NCBI GenBank assembly: GCA_963747775.1
Contig: CAVVGT010000003.1
Coordinates: forward strand, 682,001 to 746,000
Length of the DNA stretch: 64,000 nucleotides
Direction: 5' to 3'
Source: JAGVSZ01 sp963747775
GTDB taxonomy: Bacteria; Pseudomonadota; Gammaproteobacteria; Burkholderiales; SG8-39
Below the pieces are notes generated by a model. The model had not been told where the DNA came from, searched no databases, and was given only the letters and a program-made list of their open reading frames with translations. Made by a program: the position numbers and the translations under genes. Below are positions 16,985-25,747 of the stretch, one piece after another; positions within the stretch are counted from its first letter, which is position 1, and each line of letters begins with the position of its first letter.

Positions 16985-19011
16985 CCCGGATCGCAGGCAT
17001 CGACGTCGGCGGCACCTTCACCGATCTCGTCCTCGTCGACGAGGCGACGGGCGAGGTGCGCCTCGCGAAGGTTCCGACGACGCCCGACAACCAGGCCTTT
17101 GGCGTGCTGGCGGCGCTGGAGCAGACGGGTGTCGGGCTCACGAAGCTCGGCGCGATCGTGCACGGCACGACGACGACCACCAATGCGATGCTCGAGCGCA
17201 AGATCGCACGCGTGGGCCTGATCACGACGCGCGGGTTCCGCGACATCCTCGAGCTCGGCCGGCGCACGCGGCCACACCCCTACGGCCTGATCGGGGCCTT
17301 CCACCCCCTGATCGAGCGCGAGCTGCGCCTCGAGGTCGACGAGCGCATGGACTCGGACGGCGCGGTGGTGCGTCCGCTCGACGAGGCAGCCGCGGATCGG
17401 GCCGCGCGGCGGCTGCTCGAGCTCGGCGCCGAGTCGCTCGTGATCCACTTTCTGCACAGCTACATCAACCCGGCGCACGAGAACCGCGCCGCCGAGATCG
17501 CCCGGCGTCTGTGGCCGAACGGCCACGTGACGGTCGGTCACGCGATCCTGTCCGAGTATCGCGAGTACGAGCGCGGCGTCACTGCAACCGTCAACGCGGC
17601 GATTCAACCGGTGCTCCATCGCTATCTCGAGCGTCTCCAGGGCGAGCTCGCGAAGCGCGGCTTCGGCGCCGAGCTGCTGGTCATGCAAGGGAACGGCGGC
17701 ACCGTCGCCGCGAGCATCGCCGCCGAGGCGGCGGTGAACACCGTGATGTCGGGCCCCGCGTCGGGCGTCATCGCCGCGGCGTACACCGCGACCCGCTCGG
17801 GGATTCCGAACGTCGTCACCTACGACATGGGCGGGACCTCGACCGACGTCGCGCTCATCCAGGACGGCCTGCCGGAGGTCTCGACCGAACTCGAGCTCGA
17901 GTACGCGCTGCCGATCCACGTGCCGATGGTGGACGTGCACACGATCGGGGCGGGCGGCGGCTCGATCGCGCGCATCAACGAGGCCGGCATGCTCCAGGTC
18001 GGGCCGGAGAGCGCCGGCGCCGCGCCGGGACCGATCTGTTACGGCCGCGGCGGCGAGCGCGTGACGATCACCGACGCGAACCTGGCACTGGGCCGCCTCA
18101 ACCCGAAGGGCCTGCTCGCAGTCGAACGCCCCGTTCCGATGGAGCGACTGCGCGCCATGATCGCGAGCCAGGTCGGCAAGCCGCTCGGCCTGAGCGCCGA
18201 CCAGGCGGCCGCGGCGGTGCTGCGCATCGCGAACGACCGGATGGCAGGCGCGATCCGCATGGTGAGCCTCGCGCGCGGCCACGATCCGCGCGATTTCGCG
18301 CTGTTCGCGTTCGGCGGTGCCGGGCCGCTGCATGCGGTTGCGCTCGCGCGCGAGCTCGCGATTCCGAAGGTCCTGATCCCGGCGCGCCCGGGTCTCACCA
18401 ACGCGCTCGGCTGCGCGGTCGCGGACGTGCGGCACGACTTCGTGCGCACCGTGAACCGCCTGCTGCCGGAGGTCGCCGACGATCTGGTGGGGCGCGTCCT
18501 GGACGAACAGGTCGCGGAAGGCCGGGCGACCATCGCGCGCGAGCGCGTGAGCGTCGAGCGCATCGACTTCGTGCACCGCGCCGACATGCAGTTCCAGGGG
18601 CAGAGCCATATCCTCACCGTGCCGCTGCCGGGCCGCGACGTCCCGCGCGACGCGTTGCATCGGCTGTTCGAAGCGGCCTACTGGCAGCGATTCCAGGTCG
18701 AGCTCAAGGAGATCCGCCCGGTGCTGGTCAGCCTCCATACCGCCGCGATCGGGCGGCGGCGCCCGGTCTCGCTCGAGGCCGTCGCGCAGGGCGAGCCGCG
18801 CGCGACGTTGCGGGAGGCGGAGGTCGAGCGGCGCAGCGTGTGGTTCGACGCCGGCTGGACCGAAACGCCGGTGTATCGGCGCGAGTGGCTGCCTCCTAGC
18901 GCGACGTTCGACGGTCCTGCGGTGATCGAGCAGCTCGATTGCACGACCCTGATCGAGCCGGGTTGCCGGGTGGAGCGCGACCGGCTCGGCAATCTCATCA
19001 TCACCGTCTGA
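16981..19011 (+). CDS. hyuA: hydantoinase/oxoprolinase family protein, subunit A (HyuA)
   Basis: A 676-residue ATPase subunit of the hydantoinase/5-oxoprolinase/acetone-carboxylase superfamily. It opens with the phosphate-binding motif GIDVGGTFTDLVLVD, then HGTTTTTNAMLERK (residue ~60), a second ATPase-fold motif TYDMGGTSTDVAL (residue ~280), GAGGGSIARI, and FGGAGPLHAVALARELAIPK (residue ~440). Such enzymes phosphorylate a carbonyl of a cyclic amide or ketone so that the HyuB partner can hydrolyse or carboxylate it. In this island the likely role is ATP-dependent opening of a lactam formed by hydroxylation and reduction of an N-heterocycle. The start ATG overlaps the LivF stop. The substrate is not readable from sequence. 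Confidence 0.9.
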   Translation: MTRIAGIDVGGTFTDLVLVDEATGEVRLAKVPTTPDNQAFGVLAALEQTGVGLTKLGAIVHGTTTTTNAMLERKIARVGLITTRGFRDILELGRRTRPHPYGLIGAFHPLIERELRLEVDERMDSDGAVVRPLDEAAADRAARRLLELGAESLVIHFLHSYINPAHENRAAEIARRLWPNGHVTVGHAILSEYREYERGVTATVNAAIQPVLHRYLERLQGELAKRGFGAELLVMQGNGGTVAASIAAEAAVNTVMSGPASGVIAAAYTATRSGIPNVVTYDMGGTSTDVALIQDGLPEVSTELELEYALPIHVPMVDVHTIGAGGGSIARINEAGMLQVGPESAGAAPGPICYGRGGERVTITDANLALGRLNPKGLLAVERPVPMERLRAMIASQVGKPLGLSADQAAAAVLRIANDRMAGAIRMVSLARGHDPRDFALFAFGGAGPLHAVALARELAIPKVLIPARPGLTNALGCAVADVRHDFVRTVNRLLPEVADDLVGRVLDEQVAEGRATIARERVSVERIDFVHRADMQFQGQSHILTVPLPGRDVPRDALHRLFEAAYWQRFQVELKEIRPVLVSLHTAAIGRRRPVSLEAVAQGEPRATLREAEVERRSVWFDAGWTETPVYRREWLPPSATFDGPAVIEQLDCTTLIEPGCRVERDRLGNLIITV

Positions 19012-19017
19012 CGCACC

Positions 19018-20760
19018 GTGCCCGCAATCGATCCCGTCACGCTCGCCGTCATCCAGAACGGACTGCAGCAGGTCTGCAACGAGATGGACCTCGCGTTCTG
19101 CCGCGCGGCGTTCAGCCCGGTGATCTCCGAGACGATGGACCGCTCCGACGGGATCTACCACCGCGACTCGGGCGAGCTGATATCGCAGGGGGAGCTCGGA
19201 CTGCCGGTGTTCGTCGGGACGATGCAGTTCTCGACGCAGGCCGTGATCGACCGGGTGCGCGCGGACCGCGTGAAGCTCGACGCGGGCGACGTGTTCATCG
19301 TGAACGACCCGTATCTGGGCGGCACGCACCTGATGGACGTGAAGTTCGTCAAGCCGTTCTTCTACCGCGGCGCGCCGTGGTGCTGGCTCGCAAACACCGG
19401 CCACTGGCCCGATGTCGGCGGCATCGTGCCGGGCGGCTTCTCGGCCAACGCCACCGAGGTGGAGCAGGAGGGACTGCGCCTGCCGCCGGTGAAGCTCTAC
19501 AAGCGCGGTGAGCTCGACCAGGAAATCCTCTCGATCATCCTGTCGAACATCCGCATTGCCGACCAGCGCATCGGCGACATCAAGGCGCAGGCCGCGGCGC
19601 TCGCAATCGGCGAGCGCCGGCTCACGGCGCTGCTCGATCGCTACGGGGCGGACACGGTCGACGCCGCGATCGGCGAGCTCAAGGCGCGGGCGGCGCAACA
19701 GATGCGCGCGAAGATCGGGGCGATTCCGGACGGCGAGTACGAAGGCGAGGCGTTCGTCGACTCTGACGGGGTCGTCAACGAGCCCTTGCGCATCGCGATG
19801 AAGGTCGCAAAGCGCGGCGAGACGCTCACCTTCGACATGTCCGGTTCCTCGCCGCCGTGCCGCGGCCCCATGAACAGCGTGCTCGCGACCACCAAGTCGT
19901 CGATTTACCTCGCGATCAAGCACGTGTTCCCGGACGTACCCATCAACTCGGGAACCTTCGAGCCGCTCGAGATCGTCGATCCGGAGGGGACGTTCCTCTA
20001 CGCGAAGTACCCCCGTCCGGTGTCGGGCTGCGCGGCCGAGGTGAGCCAGCGCATCGCCGAGGCGGTGTTCGGTGCGCTCGTCAAGGCGATCCCCGACCAG
20101 TTGTTTGCGGCGCCGGCGGGGACCTCCGGCAACCTGTCGGTCGGCGGATACGATCCGGTGCGCCAGCGCTCGTACGTGATGTACGTGATCTCGGGCGGCG
20201 GCTACGGCGGGTCGGCGCACGGCGACGGGATCTCGAACGGCTGCTCGACCATCGGCATCTCCAAGACCACCCCCATCGAGGTGATGGAGCAGTACTACCC
20301 GGTGCTGTTCGAGGAGTATTCGCTGCACGAGGGCTCCGGCGGGCCCGGCGAGCAGCGCGGCGGGTTCGGCGTCAACTACAAGTTCCGGCTCCGGCGCGGC
20401 GAAGCCCGCGCCTCGATGGTGATGGACCACGGCCGGTACGGCCCGCAGGGCGCGCGCGGCGGGCGCGACGGCGGGGTCAACCGGGTGCGGGTCCTCCACG
20501 ACACGAGCGCGTACGAGCCGCCCCACCTGTCGAAAGACCAGGACATCCACCTCGACGCGGGCGATGTCATCGAGGTGTCGACGCCCGGCGGCGGGGGGTT
20601 CGGCGATCCGTTCCGTCGCGCGCTGGACCGCGTCGCACGGGACGTGGCGCGGGGCTACTACACCCGCGCGCAAGCGGCGAACTGGTTCGGCGTCGCGTTG
20701 TCAGAGGACGGGAGCGTCGACGCCGCCGGGACCGCGCGGCTGCGCGCCGGTGCCGTATGA
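19018..20760 (+). CDS. hyuB: hydantoinase B/oxoprolinase family protein, subunit B (HyuB)
   Basis: The 580-residue catalytic partner of HyuA. Typical blocks are DPVTLAVIQNGLQQVCNEMD at the start, FIVNDPYLGGTHLMDVKFVK near residue 90, the metal-site-like NTGHWPDVGG near residue 125, DMSGSSPPCRGPMNS near residue 275, and the terminal TPGGGGFGDPFRRALDRVARD. It carries the active site that acts on the phosphorylated intermediate. The start is GTG at 19018, six bases after the hyuA stop. It is the last gene of the island; about 160 bases separate it from the next operon. Alternatives within the superfamily are N-methylhydantoinase, 5-oxoprolinase or a carboxylase. Confidence 0.9.
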   Translation: MPAIDPVTLAVIQNGLQQVCNEMDLAFCRAAFSPVISETMDRSDGIYHRDSGELISQGELGLPVFVGTMQFSTQAVIDRVRADRVKLDAGDVFIVNDPYLGGTHLMDVKFVKPFFYRGAPWCWLANTGHWPDVGGIVPGGFSANATEVEQEGLRLPPVKLYKRGELDQEILSIILSNIRIADQRIGDIKAQAAALAIGERRLTALLDRYGADTVDAAIGELKARAAQQMRAKIGAIPDGEYEGEAFVDSDGVVNEPLRIAMKVAKRGETLTFDMSGSSPPCRGPMNSVLATTKSSIYLAIKHVFPDVPINSGTFEPLEIVDPEGTFLYAKYPRPVSGCAAEVSQRIAEAVFGALVKAIPDQLFAAPAGTSGNLSVGGYDPVRQRSYVMYVISGGGYGGSAHGDGISNGCSTIGISKTTPIEVMEQYYPVLFEEYSLHEGSGGPGEQRGGFGVNYKFRLRRGEARASMVMDHGRYGPQGARGGRDGGVNRVRVLHDTSAYEPPHLSKDQDIHLDAGDVIEVSTPGGGGFGDPFRRALDRVARDVARGYYTRAQAANWFGVALSEDGSVDAAGTARLRAGAV

Positions 20761-20773
20761 ACGCCGGCGGGGC

Positions 20774-20802
20774 TTGCCTTGCGGCGCGGTTTAGCCTAAC
20801 TT
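20774..20802 (+). promoter_or_regulatory. candidate promoter of the Gld-like ABC operon
   Basis: TTGCCT (20774-20779) and TAACTT (20797-20802) are spaced by 17 bases, in the only intergenic region between hyuB and the ABC ATPase gene. The predicted transcript starts near 20809 and enters a strongly structured leader. Confidence 0.4.
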
Positions 20803-20812
20803 CGCGCCCGCG

Positions 20813-20868
20813 CCGGGCGCCTCGATGTCCAGTGGCCTCCGCCACCGGGCGGTGACGCAGGCGCCCGG
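20813..20868 (+). other. structured leader with nested inverted repeats
   Basis: A perfect 10-bp inverted repeat (CCGGGCGCCT at 20813-20822, AGGCGCCCGG at 20859-20868) encloses two smaller hairpins, GTGGC-CTCC-GCCAC (20832-20845) and CACC-GGGC-GGTG (20843-20854). They share bases and so exclude one another. No T run follows, and the ABC gene starts 50 bases later. Confidence 0.45.
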
Positions 20869-20918
20869 TCCCGCCGCACTCCCGGACCGTCCAAACCGAT
20901 CCAGTACCAAGGAGCACG

Positions 20919-21902
20919 ATGATCAACGTCGAGAACCTGACCCGCACGTTCGGGCCGAAGACCGCGGTCGACCGCGTGTCGTTCCAGGTCGGGCGCGGCG
21001 AGGTGCTCGGCTTCCTCGGGCCGAACGGTGCCGGCAAGTCCACGACGATGCGGATGATCACGGGCTACATCCCGCCGACCGCCGGGCGCGTCACGGTCTG
21101 CGGGTTCGACGTGGCCGAACGGCCGATCGAGGCGCGCCGCCGCATCGGCTACCTGCCGGAGTCCGCGCCGTCCTACCACGACATGAGCGTCGAGTCGTTC
21201 CTCGGCTTCGCGGCGGAGATGCGCGGGTTCCGCGGCGACGCGAAGAAGCACGCGGTCGGGAAGGCCGTCGAGACCTGCTTCCTGCAACCGGTGCTGCACC
21301 AGAGCATCGACACGTTGTCGAAAGGCTTCCGCCATCGCACCTGCCTCGCGCAAGCACTGATCCACGACCCCGAGGTGCTGATCCTCGACGAGCCGACCGA
21401 CGGTCTGGATCCGAACCAGAAGCACGAGATCCGGTCGCTGATCAAGCGCATGGGGGCGAACAAGGCGATCGTCTTCTCGACCCACATCCTGGAAGAGGTG
21501 GAGGCGGTCTGCAGCCGTGCCATCATCATCGATCGCGGTGCGATCGTTGCGAACGGCACCCCGGACGAGCTGAAGGCGCGCTCGGATCGCGCCGGCGCTG
21601 TGTTGCTGACGCTGCGCGGGCCGCAGGCGGACGCGGTCCGCGAAGCGTTCGCCCGTCTGCCCGGCGTGGGGCGCGCGGAGATCCTGTCGGACGAGGGCGG
21701 CAAGGTGGCGGTCCGGGCCTACCCGGACCAGACGCAACTCGACTCGGCCTTCGCAGCGCACGTCGCGCAGGAGATCATGAGCCGGTGGAGCTGGACGATC
21801 GAGGAGCTGCACACCGAAGCGGGGCGCCTCGACGACGTGTTCCGCGCCATCACCCGGCCCGATACGCTCCGTGACGCTAAAGCGCCTGCGGAGGCGGCAT
21901 GA
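20919..21902 (+). CDS. ABC transporter ATP-binding protein, GldA-like
   Basis: A 327-residue ATPase of the drug/polymer-export and gliding (GldA) type. Walker A is GPNGAGKSTTMRM near residue 36; the signature is the diverged LSKGFRHRTCLAQALIH; Walker B is VLILDEPTDGLDPN; the H-loop is FSTHILEEVEAV. A C-terminal extension of about 100 residues (LTLRGPQADAVREAFARLPG) is the regulatory domain usual in this group. It overlaps the permease gene by four bases and heads a four-gene operon with GldF-, GldG- and DUF4340-like proteins. In Bacteroidetes GldA/F/G support gliding; in proteobacteria the exported substrate is unknown. Confidence 0.85.
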   Translation: MINVENLTRTFGPKTAVDRVSFQVGRGEVLGFLGPNGAGKSTTMRMITGYIPPTAGRVTVCGFDVAERPIEARRRIGYLPESAPSYHDMSVESFLGFAAEMRGFRGDAKKHAVGKAVETCFLQPVLHQSIDTLSKGFRHRTCLAQALIHDPEVLILDEPTDGLDPNQKHEIRSLIKRMGANKAIVFSTHILEEVEAVCSRAIIIDRGAIVANGTPDELKARSDRAGAVLLTLRGPQADAVREAFARLPGVGRAEILSDEGGKVAVRAYPDQTQLDSAFAAHVAQEIMSRWSWTIEELHTEAGRLDDVFRAITRPDTLRDAKAPAEAA

Positions 21903-22642
21903 GCGCCTGGACCAACATCCGTACGGTAACGAAGCGCGAGCTCGCGGCGTACTTCGACTCGCCGGTCGCCTACGTCTTCATCGTCATCTTCCTTCTGCTC
22001 GCGGGCTTCTTCACGTTCACCTTCGGCGCGTTCTTCGACCGCGGCGAGGCCTCGCTCGGGGCCTTCTTCATGTGGCTGCCGTGGCTGTTCCTCTTCCTCG
22101 TCCCGGCGGTGGGGATGCGGCTGTGGTCCGAGGAGCGTCGCAGCGGCACCATGGAGCTGCTGCTCACCTTCCCGATCACGACCTGGCAGGCGATCGTCGC
22201 CAAGTTCCTGGCCTCGTGGCTCTTTCTCGGCATCGCGCTCGCGCTCACCGTCCCGGTGTGGCTCACGGTGAACCTCCTCGGCGATCCGGACAACGGCGTG
22301 ATCGTCGCCGGCTATATCGGGAGCTTTCTCCTGGCGGGCGCCTATCTCGCGATCAGCTCCGCGACCTCGGCGATGACGCGCAATCAGGTGGTGAGCTTTA
22401 TCCTGTCGGTGGTGATCTGCCTGCTTCTCGTCCTGGTCGGGTTCCAGCCGGTGACCGATCTCGTCGGGCGCTGGGCCGCGCCGCGGTTCGTGGAAAGCGT
22501 CGCGTCGTTCAGCGTGCTCACCCATTTCGACGGCTTCCAGAAGGGCGTGATCGACTCGCGCGACCTGGTGTTCTTCGCGTCGCTGATCGGCTTTGCGCTG
22601 TTCGTGACGGGCGTCGTGCTGCGCGGCCAGCGCGCCGGATAG
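21899..22642 (+). CDS. ABC transporter permease, GldF-like
   Basis: A 247-residue inner-membrane protein with about six hydrophobic helices (for example YVFIVIFLLLAGFFTFTFG near residue 23 and VVSFILSVVICLLLVLVGF near residue 165). The cytoplasmic segment RLWSEERRSGTMELLLTFP before the second helix pair is a marker of the ABC-2/GldF permease group. It overlaps the ATPase gene by four bases and is followed after seven bases by the GldG-like gene. It should form the membrane part of the exporter driven by the preceding ATPase. Confidence 0.87.
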   Translation: MSAWTNIRTVTKRELAAYFDSPVAYVFIVIFLLLAGFFTFTFGAFFDRGEASLGAFFMWLPWLFLFLVPAVGMRLWSEERRSGTMELLLTFPITTWQAIVAKFLASWLFLGIALALTVPVWLTVNLLGDPDNGVIVAGYIGSFLLAGAYLAISSATSAMTRNQVVSFILSVVICLLLVLVGFQPVTDLVGRWAAPRFVESVASFSVLTHFDGFQKGVIDSRDLVFFASLIGFALFVTGVVLRGQRAG

Positions 22643-22649
22643 GTCGACC

Positions 22650-24521
22650 ATGAAGAAAAACACGGAACGCTGGGTGTACTCGATCGCCGGCGTGCTCGCG
22701 GTCTTCGCGGGCATCGTCGCGCTCAACTTCATTCTCGGGGCGGTGCCGGCGCGGGTCGATCTGACCGAGGGCCATCTCTATACGCTCTCCGACGGGACGA
22801 AGAAGCTGCTCGGTAAGCTCGAGGCGCCGGTGCGGGTGCGCTACTATTTCAACTCCGGCGACGCGAACGTTCCGGTGCCGATCCGCGCCTTCGCGGGCCG
22901 CGTGGACGACCTGCTGCGCGAGTTCCGGTCGGCGGCGAACGGCAAGGTCCTGATCGAAAAGCTCAACCCGCAGCCGGATTCCGACGCCGAGGACTCGGCG
23001 AACGTCGACGGCGTCGAGGCGCAGGTGGCGCCCTCGGGCGAGAAGTTCTACCTCGGGCTCGCGGTCAGCCAGGCCGACCAGAAGATCGCCATTCCGGCCC
23101 TCGCGCCCGATCGCGAGCGGCTGCTCGAATACGACCTGCTGCGCGCGATCGGACGCGTGACCAAGACCGACAAGCCGGTGGTGGGCGTGATGAGCGGATT
23201 GCCGGTGTTCGGGATGCCGGCCAACCCGATGTTCGGCATGCAGGGTTCCGAGCCGCAGGTCTTCGTCCTCGAGCTCCAGCGCGACTTCGACGTGAAGCGC
23301 GTCGGGATGGACGTCGACCAGATCGACGACGCGATCAAGACGCTGGTCGTCATCCACCCGAAGAACATCGGCGAACAGGCCCAGTTTGCCCTCGACCAGT
23401 TCGTGCTGCGCGGTGGCAAGCTCGTCGTCTTCCTCGACCCGTACGCCTACTTCGACCAGCAGCCGGGCCCGATGGCCGCAATGGGGCCGAGCTCGTCCAA
23501 CCTCGACCGGCTGCTCAAGGGCTGGGGGCTGCAGTTCTCGGCCGACAAGGTCGTGCTGGACATGAAGTACATGGCGGGGTCCGGGCCGCGCGCCGTGCCC
23601 ACCGTGATCCAGCTCGACGGCGACGCGCTGAATCGCGACGACGTCGTTACGAGCTCGCTCGGAACGGTGCTGATGGCGTTCGCGGGTGTCTACAGCGGCA
23701 CCCCGGTCGAGGGTCTGAAGCAGACGACGCTGATGCACACCTCGCCGCTGGTGAACCTCGTCGACACCGCGGACGCGATGAAGCGTGGCGAGGAGGCGGT
23801 GCGAGGCTTCAAACCCGACGGCAAGGCGCTCGCGCTGGCCGTGCGGCTCTCCGGCAAGTTCAAGACCGCGTTCCCGGACGGCCGGCCGGTGCGCAAGGAC
23901 GATGGCAAGGGCAAGCCGCCCGCGCCCGCCCCCGACGCGGGACCGGCGCTGAAGGAAGCGAAGGAGGACAACACCGTCGTGCTGATCGGCGACACCGATC
24001 TCCTGAATGACGGCGCCGCCGTGCAGATCCGCGAGATCTTCGGCCAGCGGGTCGCAATCCCCATCAACGGCAATCTCGCGCTGATCCAGGCACTGGTCGA
24101 GCAGCTTGCCGGCGACCCGGACCTGATCGGGCTCCGCGGCCGCGCCACCGCGGCCCGCCCGTTCACCGTCGTCAAGCAGATGGAGGCCGAGGCCGCGCAG
24201 GCCTACCTCGGCAAGATCAAGGGGCTCGAGGAGAGCCTCGACGCCACGCGCAAGAAGCTCGAGTCGCTGCAGAAAACGACGGGCGGGGCCGCCACGGGCG
24301 CCATCCTCTCGCCCGAGCAACAGGCCGAGATCGAGAATTTCCGCAAGCGCGCGGCCGAAACGCGCCGCGAGCTGAAGGACGTCCGGCGCGAGCTGCGCTC
24401 GGAGACCGAGGCGTTGGAGTTCTGGACCAAGGTGGTCAACATCGGGGCCATGCCGCTGCTGGTCGCGATCGCGGGGCTCGCGATCGCGCTGGTGCGCCGG
24501 CGGCGGCGCGCCGCTCACTGA
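22650..24521 (+). CDS. GldG-family ABC transporter-associated protein
   Basis: A 623-residue protein with one N-terminal membrane anchor (about residues 10-31) and one close to the C-terminus (LLVAIAGLAIALVRRRRR). The large periplasmic region starts with the GldG pattern RVDLTEGHLYTLSDGTKKLL and continues with FVLRGGKLVVFLDPYAYFD. A long charged helical stretch at about residues 510-595 is predicted coiled coil. It is the accessory subunit of the GldA/GldF-like exporter. Proline- and lysine-rich residues around 410-430 (KGKPPAPAPDAGP) look like a flexible linker. The exact role is unknown. Confidence 0.83.
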   Translation: MKKNTERWVYSIAGVLAVFAGIVALNFILGAVPARVDLTEGHLYTLSDGTKKLLGKLEAPVRVRYYFNSGDANVPVPIRAFAGRVDDLLREFRSAANGKVLIEKLNPQPDSDAEDSANVDGVEAQVAPSGEKFYLGLAVSQADQKIAIPALAPDRERLLEYDLLRAIGRVTKTDKPVVGVMSGLPVFGMPANPMFGMQGSEPQVFVLELQRDFDVKRVGMDVDQIDDAIKTLVVIHPKNIGEQAQFALDQFVLRGGKLVVFLDPYAYFDQQPGPMAAMGPSSSNLDRLLKGWGLQFSADKVVLDMKYMAGSGPRAVPTVIQLDGDALNRDDVVTSSLGTVLMAFAGVYSGTPVEGLKQTTLMHTSPLVNLVDTADAMKRGEEAVRGFKPDGKALALAVRLSGKFKTAFPDGRPVRKDDGKGKPPAPAPDAGPALKEAKEDNTVVLIGDTDLLNDGAAVQIREIFGQRVAIPINGNLALIQALVEQLAGDPDLIGLRGRATAARPFTVVKQMEAEAAQAYLGKIKGLEESLDATRKKLESLQKTTGGAATGAILSPEQQAEIENFRKRAAETRRELKDVRRELRSETEALEFWTKVVNIGAMPLLVAIAGLAIALVRRRRRAAH

Positions 24522-24534
24522 CGGGCAGCGAACG

Positions 24535-25698
24535 ATGAATGCCAAGCAGTTCATCCTGGTGCTCGTCGCGCTCGCCGCGCTCGTGGCGGGTGGTTGGGGC
24601 GTGATGACGTGGCAGCGCGGGAGCTACGAGGTCGCCGACGCCCGCGTCGGTCAGAAGCTGCTGCCGGGGTTCAAGGTCGACGAGGTTGCGGAAATCGCGA
24701 TCGCCGAGCCCGGCGCCACACTCACGCTCCTCCGCGCCGACAAGGGCTGGACGGTCAAAGAGCGCGGCGGCTACCCGGCCAACGTCGACGCGATCCGGGC
24801 TCTGCTGGTGAAGCTCGAGGAGCTGAAGGTGGCCCAGGCCGAGGGCATCACCGACGTACTGCGCATGCGCCTGCAGCTCGGCGCACCCGGCGGAGCCGCG
24901 AAGCCCGAGGAGACCGGGACGGGGCTCGAGCTGAAGACGCGCGAGGGGAAATCCATCGCAACGCTCGTGCTGGGCAAGAAGTCGACCAAGCAGGTCAGCA
25001 TGCCCGGACTCGCCGGCGAAAGCATCCCGTCGGGGCGCTACGTGCTGGTCGCGTCCGACCCGCAACGGATGAACGTCGTGGCCGAGCCTTTCACTGCGGT
25101 GGCGGCGAAGCCGCAGCAGTGGCTTGCGCGGGACTATCTGAAGGTCGAGCGGATCAAGTCGCTCACGGCCTTCGGCCCGGACGGCAAGGAGCGCTGGAGC
25201 ATCGCGCGTCCGGACGAGGCGGGAGGCTGGGCATGGTCGGGGCCCGGCAAGCTCGACGGCGGCAAGGCGCAGGACGGCGCGAGCGCGCTGTACTCGATGC
25301 AGATCGCCGACGTCGCGGCGGGCGTGAGCGATGCGGACGCGGGGCTCGACAAGCCGGTCGCGGTGCGCGCGCAGACCTTCGACGGCTGGACCTACGATCT
25401 GCGTATCGGCAAGGCGACCCCCGAGGACCGCTACTACGCGAAGGGATCGGTGTCGGGCGCCGTGCCCGAGAAGCGCCTCCCGCGCCCCGACGAGAAACCC
25501 GAGGACAAGGACAAGGAAGAAAAGGTCTTCGCCGAGCGGCAGGCCGCCGTGAAGGCGAAGCTCGAGCGCGAACAGGCGCTCGGCGCGTTTACGGTGCTGC
25601 TCTCGAAGTCGACGGTCGAGCCGCTGCTGCGCGAGCGCAGCGCGCTGGTGGCGGTCGAGAAGAAGGACGTGAAGAAGGACGCGAAGGCGAAGAAGTAG
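24535..25698 (+). CDS. DUF4340 domain-containing protein
   Basis: A 387-residue protein with an N-terminal membrane anchor (FILVLVALAALVAGGWGVM) and a periplasmic region that repeats an extended beta pattern typical of DUF4340 (LLRADKGWTVKERGGYPAN; LGKKSTKQVSMPG; WLARDYLKVERIKSL). The C-terminus is very lysine-rich (EKKDVKKDAKAKK). DUF4340 genes regularly follow GldG-like genes, as here with a 13-base gap, so it is probably the last subunit of the same envelope exporter. Its function is not known. It ends the operon; about 50 bases with a new ribosome site (CGGAGG) separate it from the thiolase gene. Confidence 0.83.
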   Translation: MNAKQFILVLVALAALVAGGWGVMTWQRGSYEVADARVGQKLLPGFKVDEVAEIAIAEPGATLTLLRADKGWTVKERGGYPANVDAIRALLVKLEELKVAQAEGITDVLRMRLQLGAPGGAAKPEETGTGLELKTREGKSIATLVLGKKSTKQVSMPGLAGESIPSGRYVLVASDPQRMNVVAEPFTAVAAKPQQWLARDYLKVERIKSLTAFGPDGKERWSIARPDEAGGWAWSGPGKLDGGKAQDGASALYSMQIADVAAGVSDADAGLDKPVAVRAQTFDGWTYDLRIGKATPEDRYYAKGSVSGAVPEKRLPRPDEKPEDKDKEEKVFAERQAAVKAKLEREQALGAFTVLLSKSTVEPLLRERSALVAVEKKDVKKDAKAKK

Positions 25699-25747
25699 TC
25701 GTCCGCCGCGGTCCGGCGGCATAATTCGAGGCTCGGAGGTACCAATC

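Noticed and set aside
16519..20673. Antisense open frame of 1,384 codons opposite hyuA and hyuB
   Set aside because: It mirrors strongly coding plus-strand genes, has low-complexity His/Arg/Asp-rich translation without any family motif, and is explained by GC-biased third positions.
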